From NCBI GenBank assembly GCA_019722365.1, contig JADFUC010001275.1, positions 1 to 64,000 on the forward strand: DNA of 64,000 nucleotides. Reading direction: 5' to 3'. Each line of letters opens with the position of its first letter. Positions within the stretch are counted from its first letter, which is position 1. Positions 46,101 through 58,300 of the stretch are shown one piece after another. The position numbers and the translations under genes are program-made. Under the pieces are notes generated by a model, which was not told where the DNA came from, did no database searches, and worked only from the letters and a program-made list of their open reading frames with translations. The DNA comes from Lithospermum erythrorhizon (taxonomy: Eukaryota > Streptophyta > Magnoliopsida > Boraginales > Boraginaceae).

Positions 46101-48819
46101 AAATAGACGATTCGCCTCAGTCGGCCGCCCGAGGTAAAAGTATTAATCATTATAATCCGAACACTTGAGTCACCAAACCGATGGATTCGCCTCGCCTTTT
46201 AAACCACTGGGGCTTCATCAAAATTCTGATTTTTCATTAATATTCTCAAAATAATAATGCTTTAAATTTACAACACATCGTTGATATCAACCAACCAACT
46301 CCATATATATATACAACATAACCCAAAGACAAGAATGCCGGCAAGTGCCACAAAAGAGAGTAAGTACTGCATCGTATCATAAGCGACAACCGCCGACAAG
46401 GCTAAAGTTTGAAATAAAGTACAACAATCAAAAAGTCGACAACACATCAAAATCGATCATGTAGATCCTCGCCAATTGACGCTACCCAGCCACTCTGAAC
46501 AAACTTCCAATGCCTCCCGGCTCAACTAGCCGCTCACAACCCGACACAAATTAAAATGTCGCCCATACCGAAAGCCAGAAGCGTTTCAAATAACACTTAA
46601 CACGGGGTGCATGAACTTACCAAACGGAACGAGATGCATAATATTATAATAGCCAAATACGAGTAAAATACACATATATATATATATATCCAAAGACTAC
46701 CTAATAAAGCTCATACAATATTCCAGTTAAGGTCTCGTGCATAACATGTCAAGATATACTGTAAGTCTCAATAAGCACACTAACACCCTAAATAAAATCA
46801 TGTAGACTCAACAACCCACTATAAATCTACCATCACCTTCTATCTCTCATATCTCCACAAATATACCAACCTCTAACGTGCATATACTCAACTGCCTACC
46901 TGCTAAATGGATCAACCGCTAATAAACACCGCCTATACCTAAGTATAAGTGCCAAATCAGCATGCCTATACCGTAAGATGTGGCCACACCGCAATAACGT
47001 GACACAACAAGCGATCATAAAGACTACACCGCTCTTATACCGTGAAGATAAGGCCAAAACCGCACGCCTATACCGTGAGTATAGGCCACACCGACACCCA
47101 CAACAAAGTTGATCAAAAGAGTCATAATCATTTTATACCCAGAAGATAAGGCCAATAATACCACATATCCTCGCAATGGCGAGATCACCTAACCCATCAT
47201 CATCCCAACATGTGGTCAAACTGATACTCAAGTCACCTCAAAGTCATCCATAACTCTAACCAACACCTCAATAACCAACTATTCTACTCCCAAACAATAT
47301 CCGTCCACGCCTAAAACATCTCACAATCAGAATCAAACAAACGCCGACAAGTTACAAACATACCAAAGCGCCGATACGCCATTGTAGAATACATGTCGCC
47401 GACAAGAGAATACAACAGTCGATGTGCTACGTAAATCAAAAATATAAGTTGGAGTTCAAGTCAAGCATTTACCTCAAGCAATCTTCAACGCTACGTATCA
47501 AAAATCACATAACGGTCTGCTCACGAAACGAATCACACATAATCATACAACAATTACATGTATATCGCTCTCACGTAATCATAACACAATGACATGTACA
47601 TCATTCTCTACATAATCATACCAAAATAACATGTTCACAATTTAAAAGATGTGACGTGAAAGAACACCACCTAGATAAGATTCACCTCTGCTACTACCAC
47701 AAAAACCTTCAAGGACACAATCACTAGAACTACCCCTTACCATGATCAATTTCAACAAAAAAACCCGTAAAGTATAATCAAAACCTACTACTATACCTCC
47801 TGCTCTAAGATACGCTACCAACCTTAGCGGAACTATTTCTAAACGGTCTAAAATGACTCGATAAAACAACGAATTTATAATCCCGCCTGACACAACTCCA
47901 ATCGATCTCCCCTGTAATTCCAGCACCTTATTATTTTAACATTTCAAATCAACTTATAAGTCATTCTAATTATATTATTTTAACATTTCAAATCAACTTA
48001 TAAGTCATTCTAATTAACCCTCAAACTAATTAACAACCTATACTCCAAAATATCGACATAACTCAATCCTCGAAAATAACACTTTCAACCTAACCCGCCT
48101 TTTAATCCATTTTAAATCACCATTTTAACATTACAACAACTACAATAAGTCCCAATTAAACTCCCTACACATTTAAAATCTTATAAAATATCAACTCCAA
48201 AAAGTCAACCGAAACCTAGAAAAGCCAACTCGACCATAACATCCTCCAACTAATTCTAAGTCACGAATTCATCACTTATATACATCATGTACCCATAACA
48301 AAACTAAGATTCAACATAAAATTGAATTATGTAAAAAGTCAACCAAAGGTCAACCAAGAAAAAATCAACCAAAACTCTATTTTCTACCTCAAATCGTAGT
48401 GTGAGCATGTCGAAAGCCTTAACAAAGCTCCAACTCGAGGATCTTTATATACAATAAAGTGATTTAAATGAAGAAAACTTTTTGGGGTTTGCTCAAAGAG
48501 AGCTCTCGGCCGCATGCAAGGAAATCTGGGAAGATATTTTTGCGATTTCATGATAAGGATTTCAAGATGATAACTTAGCTCCTAAGTCATGAAAAACCAC
48601 ACAGAGTTTCATACCGAATCACGCGAATCGAGCTTATCGAATCAACAATCTAACTTTAACTCGACCGTCTCGGCTATTACTACTAAATTATAAATGAATT
48701 CGGCTCAAATAATTTACGAAAATAATATTATCATCGAAATTATTTATACTAATCTCGGTCCCACCATGCATCAAAATTTAAAAAAAAAATTTTGTTTTTT
48801 TTTACGAACGGCTATTACA
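46101..48819 (-). repeat. Right gypsy LTR (5' LTR, about 2.7 kb)
   Basis: On the minus strand it starts TGTAATAGCC at 48819. Aligns with the left LTR. A local duplication repeats ATTATTTTAACATTTCAAAT and about 25 following bases at about 47930 and 47973. Contains a TA-rich microsatellite near 46673-46690. Confidence 0.8.
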
Positions 48820-49715
48820 TTAAAAAATATAAAATTATAATTTTCTACGCTAAAGATGCACTAAAAAAGCTTTTTAAATTTACAAAGAGTAAGTATTAAG
48901 AAGACAGGAGTATTATTTACGCCTAAAACTTCAAGTGGAGAATCGGACGAGTATTAAGAATTCTTAAAAGGGCCATTATTATATAAATTAGAGAATTTAA
49001 AATGTCAGAATCTTTAGTTAGAAAAGTGCCATTATCATCTAATTAAAGAATAGAGTTAATTTTAGTTCTATTTTTAACTAAAGAGTGATAAAATTTAAGT
49101 ATTAAGATCACCATTATAAATTTTATTGACCTTAGATCTTTGAAGCCAAAATAGTTCTTGGGCAACAAGGAGGAGATCAAGCTGTGAAGTGAGGGAGGAA
49201 ATAGATTCTCTAAAAGAAATCTCAGATTGAGGATTAGACTGGAAGTTAAGGAGAAGGTTTTGAATGTGAGAGATTTGATGGAAGATGTTACCAATTCTAT
49301 TAGAGTTCCAAGATTTAATATGGTTTTTATGTCTTTTAAGTTTATAAATAAAACTATAAGCATAAGTGGCTAAGGTCGAGCAGGAAGAAGGTGACCAATG
49401 ATCATTAAGTACATTGTTAAAATGAGGTAAGTTAATGAGGAAGGACTCCGATTTAAAAGGTTTAGCAGTTTTAGAAACAATGAGTTTAGTATTAATAATA
49501 AGAGGGGGATGATCAGATCTTGCAATATGAAGACCCTCACAAGTGCTCTCTGAAAATAATTCATTCCATTCAAAATTTGGAAAGGTTCTATCCAACTTTT
49601 GAAATAAAAGTTTAGAGTTCCTAATACCTAACCAAGTGAAGTGATTATCTAGGTTCTTAAGATCTTCAAAACCAAAGTAATGCTAAAAATTAAGGAAAAT
49701 ATTAGAACTAGGATT
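48820..49715 (-). pseudogene. LINE ORF2 fragment (endonuclease end to start of RT), minus strand
   Basis: Minus-strand reading from 49715: SNIFLNF, FTWLGIRNSK, then RTFPNFEWNELFSES, RSDHPPLIINTK, KPFKSESFLINLPHFNNVL, SWNSNRIGNIFHQISHIQNL, and, after a shift, GDLNTKFYHSLVKNRTK near 49110-49060. This is the C-terminal end of the apurinic endonuclease (SDHPPL is the catalytic SDH block) and the linker before RT in plant L1-type LINEs. The 166-codon frame 49095-49595 is open, making it one of the least damaged pieces in the window. RT proper is missing, so it is truncated at the 3' side by the gypsy LTR region. It abuts copia RNase H at about 49720. Confidence 0.9.
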
Positions 49716-50124
49716 TACACGCTGCATTATCTTCATAGATGATGGTTGGTACTCAAGAATAGATCAGAATCACATGATCTTCGAGATGATTGATTAGCGA
49801 ATCTTAGCCATACACACATTGTCTCCGGCTAGCCTCGCTGGCAGCAATAATCTCGAATGGTTGGATGATGTAGCCGGAAATCTTGCTTACACGATCTCCA
49901 AGAAATTGCAGTAATCGCCACTTGAAAGCACATATCCAAATAGAAACATTTTCATGAGATCAGAGATAAAAGCATCTATATATCCACTTAATCATAAGAC
50001 GGGGCGATCCATTGAAAGTAAAAACAATCCCATATCTTTAGTGCCCTCGAAGATATCGAAGATATATTTTCTACTCCGCCTGTCTTTTTGTTCTGAGCGT
50101 AGCTGAATCTTGATAACAAATTAA
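49716..50124 (-). pseudogene. copia RNase H remnant (minus strand), cut by the LINE
   Basis: Reads ISWRS (about 49914), a decayed SSNHAEI stretch, CVWLRFANQSSR (about 49822-49787) and TNHHL near 49745. This is equivalent to AISWRSxKQ...ECVWLRSMTQHI...PTVLYEDNAA of plant copia. Similarity stops where LINE residues begin, so the C-terminal RNase H, 3' UTR and 3' LTR are lost. Confidence 0.8.
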
Positions 50125-51376
50125 TCAAGAAAAGAAATGCTGCTCCAAGATATCGAGCAAGATATAAGAAATAAGACCTATTGCACTCAAGTATGGTACT
50201 TCCTGACCAAGCAAAATTTCATTTTCCTCCTTCGAAAGGGTCATTTTAGTGCCGGCGGATCTTACTACCATGTGAGTACCGAGAGGATAAGCTTTTACCC
50301 ATATTGAAACGTGCTTTAAGAGTTTCTCCGTATACATCCTTTGGTGGTGCTAAGATGCCACTTGGATAGCGCGATCCGCAAAGCCGAGGCAAAACTTTAT
50401 TTTTCCAAGATCCTAATTTCAAATTCACATTTTAAGCATTTAATTGCTTTTGTGACCTCTTCAGAGTTCCAACTAAGTCGATATGATCAACGTGATACAA
50501 ATTATAATTGCGAAATCCTATCATGGTCTTTATAAAGACGCATGGACAAATAGGATCATTTTCTATATCCCTTAGTTATTAAATATTCACTAAGACGATT
50601 ATACCACATTCGCCCGTATCGCTTTTAATCCATAAAGCTCTATTAAGTTTGAGTGAATACATATGACGTGCTTTACTTTCAGATAATCTAAATCCTTCGG
50701 GGATTTTCATATGGACATTTGTATCCAATTTTCCATATAGATATGCTGTAACCACATCCATCAAATGCATATCAAGTCCTTCAGAGACTACCATACTTAT
50801 CAAGTATCTGAATGTAACGGCATCCATAACAGGGGAATATGTTTTTCAGACTCAATCCTGTGTCTCGTGAGAAACCTCAGGTTATAAGTGTCGCTTTATA
50901 GCGGACTACTTCCATGTCTCTCATTATATTTTCACGAACAATCTATCTAGAACCAACCCGGGTTCACATTTCAGTGCTTGAACTATAGGTCCAAAAACAT
51001 TACGGCTTGGGTAGACTCTAATTTCGTGATTAATGGCGTCCTTCCATTTTGGTCAATCATGTCTTTCACGACATTCTTCTATAGATTGCGGCTCACAATC
51101 ATCACTATCCATGGTAATTTCAGTAGCTACTATAAAACAGAATTTATCATCGACAAGAACTTTGTTACGATCCCACATTTCATTCTTGCATGCAAAATTT
51201 ATGGAAATTTCTTCATTTCCTGGTACCATTTCCCTTTCAGAGGGATTTTCCTCGACTGGAGGAATTAAGTCTTCAAATGAGGATCGTTCATCTATAGTCT
51301 CCCCAGTTATAACTATCTTTTGTCGACATTCTCGGGTCAGCCTTTCCTTTTCCGGGAGCAGTAATCTTTGAACCAA
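50125..51376 (-). pseudogene. copia reverse transcriptase remnant (minus strand)
   Basis: Well-preserved pieces: PPVEENPSEREMVPGNEEIS and VDDKFCFIVATEI (RT-proximal linker, about 51255-51125), PQSIEECRERHDWPKW (51080-51035), TFRYLISMVVSEGLDMHLMD then VVTAYLYGKLD (50817-50725), MKIPEGFRLSESK (about 50710), YTEKLLKHVSIWVKAYPL (50334-50280), and GQEVPYLSAIG (about 50206-50173). The YVDDxN catalytic segment lies around 50500 and is not readable. Intact, it would copy element RNA. The first and last blocks are open for 80-107 codons each, but the intervening shifts exclude a functional protein. Confidence 0.9.
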
Positions 51377-52960
51377 CGACGCCCACGCCTGCTTACCTTA
51401 GACGACTCATTTGCTGGGACGGCCACGACTTGTCCAACTGGGACAGTAGTACGTGCCGGGACATTTTTAGCGGGTATGTATGATTTAGTTATTTCGTCAG
51501 ACAACAAATGCATCTAGCATTTGACCAACAATATTCTCTTCAAGATGATACCTTCTCGCATCAACTTCGATTGATTAGCGCAAGGATCAAGATGAGACAG
51601 AGTAGGTACATACCAAGAAATTTACGATCTTCTCGCGTTTTGCCCTCCCCCTCCGAATGGCGTTTCATCAAAAGTTGGATAATCAAAGAACGAAATAGAA
51701 TATATATCACCTCTTGGGAGGCTCAAGATATCTAATAATAATGGTGAGTCAAAACCAACATATACCTTTTCTACGTTGTGGGCCAAATTTAGTGTCGTGG
51801 AGGCGTTAACGGCACATATACACAAAAACCAAAGATACATGATGAAAAATATCCGTCACGCCCAAAAACAAGCTTCGTAGTGGCGAAGATTACGACATTA
51901 GCCGTCAAGTCGAATTAAGGGCTGCATGTAAAATAGCATGCCCCATGCGTAGACCGGTAATTTTGTTTTCACAATACGGATCGAAAGCTATTAACTCGCG
52001 AAATGTTTGATAAATGACTCAAATGACCATTTTGTGTATGTAATGAAATTAAGGTGATTGCTCAAATATCAATACCACACTAGATAAGCAATACGCATCA
52101 AAAGTTTGTGATGTAAATTCACTAGCTCCATCTAATCGAATAGACTTTATGGGAAAATCTGGGAAATGTAAAATGTGAACAATTATTTGGGCGAGAAGCC
52201 TAGCAAATGCAACATTTCATGCGGATAAAGCAGACAAACATGACCATCTAGCCAGGATGATCTATTGTAACCATAAAATACCGAAAGGTCCACACCGAGG
52301 ACGATAGGAACCACATATGCCCCCATGGATCCTTCATGAAGGTCGAGATTCAAGAACAACCTTTGTCAAGGACGATTTAAGGATCAATTTTCCCATGTAG
52401 AAATGAAAGCAACACACCGACATGCTTTTGTTAACAAAAGCTTCTCGGTTTTGTAAATGATGTCCCTAGAATGCTGTAAGATTCTACCCATCAAGTGGTA
52501 GATCCCGGGTGTCCTAGATTTATCATGTCAAAGCCAATGTATTGATCATTAAACTTTAGTTTTACACTATACGATTCAATAGTTTTGTCAGGAAGATACA
52601 ACCCGGAAGAGAGATAAATGTAAAGCCTTCTCTATAACACGCTGCTCATGTCGATGAAATTACATAGTACTGACATTCACTTATTGTTTCAAGATGATAT
52701 CCATTTCGCGAATATCTTTGAAACTTAACAGATTTCTCAAAGATTTAGGGGAATACAAGGCATCATTGATTTCCGCTAGACCTTTCCGTAAGATAATATA
52801 TGCTCTTTCTCTCGAACTATCTATTAAATTTGTTGAACCAAACAATAGTATTTATTTTTGCCTTATATTCTCAAGTAGAACCAAGAAAGTAATTTATTAC
52901 CGTGAAATATTGTATTAATGGCGCCGCTTATCTACCAAAACAAATATCTTCACCGGCCAA
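51377..52960 (-). pseudogene. copia integrase remnant (minus strand)
   Basis: Readable pieces, in order on the minus strand: DPWGHMWFLSSSVWTFRYFM (about 52330-52270; integrase core, equivalent to GP(I)HPPCGPFRYFMVLID), TQNGHLS (about 52050; equivalent to HTQNGLAES), YIPAKNVPARTTVPVGQVVA (51484-51425), and RRGRRWFKD (basic tail before RT). Intact integrase would insert the cDNA. Catalytic aspartates are in damaged stretches. Confidence 0.8.
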
Positions 52961-54199
52961 GATTGATTTCTGATAGATTACTTAGAATCCATATTCTTCA
53001 AACAAACATAATACATAAATAATCAAGAAATATGAAATATATCATTATATTGAACATGAAGTTTATACATACAAAAGGTGGTATATAATACAACCAAAAT
53101 ACAACTTAAAAACATATATACATACAAACCTATACTTTCACAATTTACATATTCACGCTCTAGTACATTTCACCCCATCATTTGGATTATTAAGATAATC
53201 GTATATATTCCACTTAAATTTCTTCGGACCTTGTAATGTAATCAAGATCTAAGTGGGGTAATCACGTATATCATTTATTCTCAATAAGATTTGTCTCAAT
53301 ATCGGGTCGGGTCTCTTCGTGTGATGCTTGATATAGATTAACAAGATGTCTAGCAGTACGGCAGGTACGCGACTAATGTCTAGTCATACCACATTGGTAA
53401 CAAACATCTTCTTTGTTTTTGATAGGCTTTTCGCATAAATCTTCTCTTTATTTGGCTTCGCTCATTCTTGCGCGCCACTTTTCAACTCGTGGTTTCGCTT
53501 AACCGTGAATTCTTGTAAAAAGTATTTTTCTTACTACGAAAACGCTACCTTTACCCTATTATTACTGCTCCATTACCACCGAGTAACTCGCCACATGTAC
53601 TTCGTGCATGTGAACAGAGCTCATGTGACGAAATTCATGATTTTTCAACAATAACTCATTATTTTGTTCAAGAACAAGGCATATGCAATCTTATTCCGAC
53701 ATTTCTTATATCGGCAAGCTGGAGACAAGCTTCGCAGTAAACATTCTAAGATGAAAAGTAGTAAACGCTTCTCCAAAGAATCGCTTCTTCTCGTTACAAC
53801 TTCAACAATAATAATTTCAACTGTGATGAGGTTATTTTGTATAATCTAATTATAATTCGTCACGTAATTAAAGTCTTCGCAAAACGAAGATTCAACCAAA
53901 TATTTTGAGCCTTGGGAGAATAACCAAGTTCAGGTGGTCATATCTCATCCCTAAGCACCTATTGCATTCAAAGTTCTTAATAAGAAGATATTCAGATCTT
54001 AACCCATCGCTGACATGCATTTATCGGAGAAATATTAAAGCTAACGCCGATCCCGGCTTGACGCAACGCTTCTCGCTTTTAATAGTATCGAAAGATTTTT
54101 AGACCGATGCCAGAATCCGTGATTCGTAACCCATGACATATAGTTGTTTCCAGAAATATTTAAAATAGGAAAGTCTACCGTAGTTAATTTTGACGACAT
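52961..54199 (-). pseudogene. copia gag remnant (minus strand)
   Basis: Gag starts at 54199 with MSSKLTTVDFPILNISGNNY then MSWV, matching the copia gag N-terminus (LxFxALDISGxNYLSWV), followed after a shift by SILLKARSVASSRDR (about 54085-54045), equivalent to the ASSQDRAKA segment. Further down only scattered basic sequence near 53450-53500 suits the nucleocapsid region. The distance from the presumed LTR (about 140 bases) suits a leader. Confidence 0.75.
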
Positions 54200-54339
54200 A
54201 ACGATAATATGTAAGTTACCTTCTCCTTTGAAATGAGCAACACTTACAATTGGATCTAACTCGCATAATAACGCAATAATTTTAATGATATAAACAACTT
54301 TTTGTGGTAATTTACAACTCAAGTAAATAACAATCAATA

Positions 54340-54720
54340 TAATGAGAACTTTGGTATGGAAAGTGAAATTGTACTCTTTATTACTTCAACTTCTTCTTAA
54401 TCATACAAATATGAATGAACATGAATGGTATTTATAGGAGTACAAAATTACATTAGTCATCATATACATGACTCATCAAGGAGCTTATCAAGATAGGTGA
54501 CTCATTTTGTGATTCATCAATTAGCTTATCATGCTAGGTGATTCACTATGTGATTCATCAAGTAGCTTATCAAGCTAGGTGATTCATCTATGTGATTCAT
54601 CAAGTAGCTTATCAAGCTAGGTGATTCATCCATCAAATGATCGACCTACTTAGATTTACAACACTATTTGAATTTTTGTTGGACAATTTTAATTCTTAAT
54701 CCGTCGCTTTTCAAATAGTT
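54340..54720 (-). repeat. Probable 5' LTR of the minus-strand copia
   Basis: Lies upstream of gag on the minus strand. It holds the 41-42-base tandem array (54460-54632) and TATTTATAG-like promoter sequence near 54430. The 3' partner is lost, so edges cannot be confirmed by comparison. Confidence 0.5.
54460..54632 (+). repeat. Tandem repeat, 41-42-base unit
   Basis: Three full units starting GTGA(C/T)TCA at 54497, 54538 and 54579, plus partial units at each side. The shared core is GTGATTCATCAAGTAGCTTA plus TCAAGCTAG. Units differ at a few positions. Confidence 0.92.
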
Positions 54721-57240
54721 TTCTCTTTGATTCGTAAATATGTCACGCCTTTCCGAAACTCAACCGTATAATTACGAACTGCAGGCTCAAGACCGACCCC
54801 CACCATACGTAGATCTCGCGGGTAAGCAGCTGCCCAACTCGCTGCTCCAACGAGCCTTACTCGATAACCCCGCGACCAAGTATAAATAAGCGCGAAATGG
54901 ATGTCGCTATCAAGGCATTATGAATTCCCTACCTCTTAATATGAATTCATTGCCTACTACCCTTAGCAACGAACGTACTGGTTCGGGCCATTTTTCAATT
55001 CCTCCCGATGCCATGGAGACTGTCAGGCTTTCCCTACGATCAATCTGATACTTCCGCATAGACTTAGGAACTAAGTGATCCTAATTTTATAGCGAATCTA
55101 TGGCAACTTTCAACTCTATTTTTCTCGCTTCTCGTCAGTTTGAGGAACTTTTTGATTAAAATGACCTAATAAAATCCCCGACAAACGCTCTTTTGACCTC
55201 AAGTGGTTCTTCGCTCCGGTGAGTACGGCTACTGGGGTACTGGGGATTCGGGACTCCTTAAGAGCGAGGCACGCCCTCTCCTCCGCATACGGAGAATGAT
55301 TTAATTTACACGGATAAAGCATCCACTGGTACTGTGACGCCGCCGACTCAAAGCGACACCCCGTACATACGCTGACGTAGTCTATATTAATAAAGGCGGG
55401 TCTCGTGTATGATGTTAATTTTACACTGAGGCCCGAGGCAACCGACTCGGGGTATTAACTTCAATCGCTTAGTTTTTTACCGTCTTTTAAGCCGATCTCT
55501 CATACTAACTCCTATCAATTTTTACAGATGAACCGATGTTGATTGCTTCTCGCAGTCTCGGCCGACGTGGGACTTCATCCTATGTCGGGAGAAATGACCT
55601 CCTTCTTTACCCGATTTGCTGGGCTAAATCTGAAGACCAGTTCTCTGAGCCCATGTCCCAACATCTTTCGCACCCGCAGCCTCTTCCACGTGTCCCCGCC
55701 GTGAATCCCTTGAAGAGGGTCATAACAACATGCCTCTCTGCTCCTCGAAGGTGCTGTTGCCCACTTCCCTAAAACAAGGTCGCATCTAAACTAAGAACCG
55801 TGGTTCGGCGAGACGCATTTTTCTCATGGACGGCCTAACTTTAGAACCAACGGCCCTTTGAAGTCGGTCGATCCGATTTCCACTTGAGACGCCGGACACG
55901 CATTGGTCTTCATGGAGAACCACCCGTCTGCCTCCAAGCCGAAGTTAAGCTGCCAACCTTCTCCACGAGGTCCAACAACTCGCCGCCGGTGAGAGTTTCT
56001 AGATCGGGCAAAGCCATCGCACTTCTTGGGTGGTATTCGGCAAATATCCGATTTACTCCATATCGGATTCTAACTTCCGCAAATTCCACTATCACCTCGC
56101 CGGGGTTTATGCTCGCCATACACCGTGCTAATTTTTACCGCACTTTTATTTATTTATTTATTTTTTAACGAGCCTTTTTAACGAGCCTTTTTGGGATCTG
56201 TCAGTGAACGGTACTCATGTCCCGTGAGGCAGCTGCGGATCATTTAGCGCCCGGTGAACCATTATCTCAAGCTACCGTATCCCATAAGGATATCTCTCTA
56301 TAACCGGTGGACGATCGAGAAAACGGGCCGTGAAATGGGGTTGGCCTGGGCGAGAACTAGCAAGTTATCCCACCTCCGAGTGAGCAAAGTTTGTGAGGCG
56401 GTCAGCTCGACTAAGGAACTCTCTTCCGAGAAGCTGAAAGCTCCACTCAAGGTTCGGGTCATGGAGAAGCGAACCGCTACTGAAAAGAGACGAGCGCGGT
56501 ACTTATCCGAAATGGAGCCAGTCGGATGTTGACCTTCCTGCGCGAATCAAGCCTGTAGCCAGCTACCAAGTGAGTAAGACCGTGCCCGAGTCGGTGGCTT
56601 CGCTCGAGTTCGGGCCCGCAACTCGTAAGACAGTGAAGTTCCCGGCCAACCCCAACTATGCTTCAAAGATCCATTCCGAACGCTACGCCATCTCTACCCC
56701 TCGCCTCCCACCATATAAAAACCGATTTCGATTCGTCACCCTTTCGTTGAATGTAAAGTAGATAAGCCCGAATGGTATGGCAATCCCGTCTCTTTTAGCG
56801 ACGGTGATTCTTTGACTATGTGAGCGGCCGGGCCAAGGAGGTTTCGCTTGATAAGAACCTCAGAATAGATCCTTAAAATTTGTTTGCCTGAATTTAGTCA
56901 GAACTTTCAAGATATTTTTCAACGTTTTCACTTGTCCGAATTTATACTATTATTAAATGTCTCGCCTCGCGATAGTTGTCTTTGTTAAAGCGGAACTATC
57001 ATAATCGCTGGTCCGAGGGAATTTTTCCTTCGAAGCGACTGCTACCTTCTCGGTAAGTGTTTATTTTTAGTTCGCAAAGAGCGAATCTCTAAATGTATTC
57101 GCTATCCGTGAATGTTATTCGTCCGGCTAAACACGCTGGCCGAGGTACGTTGAAGGTATCCGCCAGCGGATGTTACCTAATCGGGCGCATGTGGCACGAT
57201 CGCTCAACCCCTCAGATCTAGTGCTTTTTATGAATTATAT
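54721..57240. other. 3' region of the Tat-type gypsy, including possible extra ORF and LTR
   Basis: Balanced composition, in contrast to the AT-rich copia LTR before it. Many Tat-group elements carry an extra, often antisense, ORF between integrase and 3' LTR. Plus-strand open frames at 56254-56532 (92 codons) and 56570-56761 (63 codons) lie in that position, but I could not recognise a plant mobile domain or other motif. No LTR edge or polypurine tract was fixed. GAGCCTTTTTAAC-type words repeat at about 56168-56190. Confidence 0.35.
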
Positions 57241-57479
57241 GGTAGCGGCTCAACCGAGCCACAAAAATAAATGGTGGATATGATCGAGCCATGATATTTC
57301 ATTTAAGAATCCAAATTACCATTATTCCCGGTGTGTATGGATTTCACCGACCTCACTTATATTCATCTTACATAATATTTGCCAAATTAAGACGCCATAG
57401 TCGAGTGGATTCTTCCATTTCCATTCATTTTTATTACCATATGCTCTCGGTCCAATTATTTTGGCTGACACGATAAGGA

Positions 57480-58300
57480 CCTTCCCACTTAGGCTTAATT
57501 TGTCTTTTGTCTTTAGGGCAGCCTGATTGAGAACAACCTAACACCGTATCTCCCACTTTCAACTACTTATTTTTACTACGACTATATGCGAGCCATGAGA
57601 TGTTTATATTTCTGCATTTGGTATAAGGCTTGGTCACGCATCTCATCTAGGAAGTTAAGTTGTTCCCTCATACGTTGTTCATTTTCCTCTTCGTTGAATC
57701 CCAATTGGCGGTAAGTGGGCAACCTAGCTTCTACGGGAGCATCGCTCCGAGCCATATACTAGATCGAAAGCGCTTCCCCAAACCACCGCGCTCTTCAATC
57801 CATGCCCCTTTCTTTGACTCGCTCTGAATCATATTTTTCTTAATCCCTTTGAAAAGTATGCGATTCATCACCTCAACTTGTCCATTGCATTGGGGATAAT
57901 AGACTGGTGAAAACCGGTGTTCTATGTTATATTTTTCACAAAACTGGGCCAACTCCTCGCTCTCAAACTGTGGTCCGTTGTCAGAAATAAGAATTCGGGG
58001 AACTCCAAAGCGAGTGATCACATGTTTCAGAGAGGAATTTACATGCTGTCACGGCCAGCCTTCTTAAGGCAAATTTTCTACCCATTTACTGAAGTAGTCC
58101 ACTGCGACTACGACATATTCCAAACTTCCTTTAGCCTCGCGCTTCCTACTAGGCTGATGAACACATGGGCAAATGGTAATTGGTTCAAAATCAGTCATAG
58201 GAGTTCTAGTCGATGTTGCACCGATCCCAATTTTTTGGCATAATGTTACACTTCTTTTACATACTTCATGGCATCTTTGACTAAAGCTGGGCCAAGAATA
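57480..58300 (-). pseudogene. Tat-type integrase remnant (minus strand)
   Basis: An open stretch (58021-57731) reads ITRFGVPRILISDNGPQFES, EELAQFCEKYNIEHRFSP, YYPQCNGQVEVMNRIL and IKKNM. This is the second half of the catalytic core, including the middle aspartate (SDNG) and the glutamate (GQVEVMNR) of D-D-35-E. After a shift come GAMLPEARLPTYRQLGF and NEQRMREQLNFLDEMRDQAL (about 57730-57600), typical of Tat integrase C-termini. The first catalytic aspartate falls in the damaged stretch near 58130 (an EYVVVAVDYFSKWV-like segment reads in the complement of 58085-58120). Intact, it would insert cDNA. Confidence 0.92.

Larger units (their letters stand above)
39951..48819 (-). mobile_element. 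Minus-strand Ty3/gypsy DNA: LTR - internal - LTR - leader
   Basis: In minus-strand order: LTR (48819-46101), primer site (46100-46090), gag, protease, RT, RNase H (to about 43000), then directly a second LTR (42680-40064), then another primer site and leader (40063 to about 39951). A single complete element would have integrase before the second LTR and host DNA after it. Instead integrase is absent and leader follows. This fits a head-to-tail pair joined by unequal recombination or deletion. Confidence 0.75.

Noticed and set aside
54460..54632. Regular repeats considered as a CRISPR array
   Set aside because: Units are contiguous with no unique spacers, lie in a plant copia LTR, and no cas genes are present.
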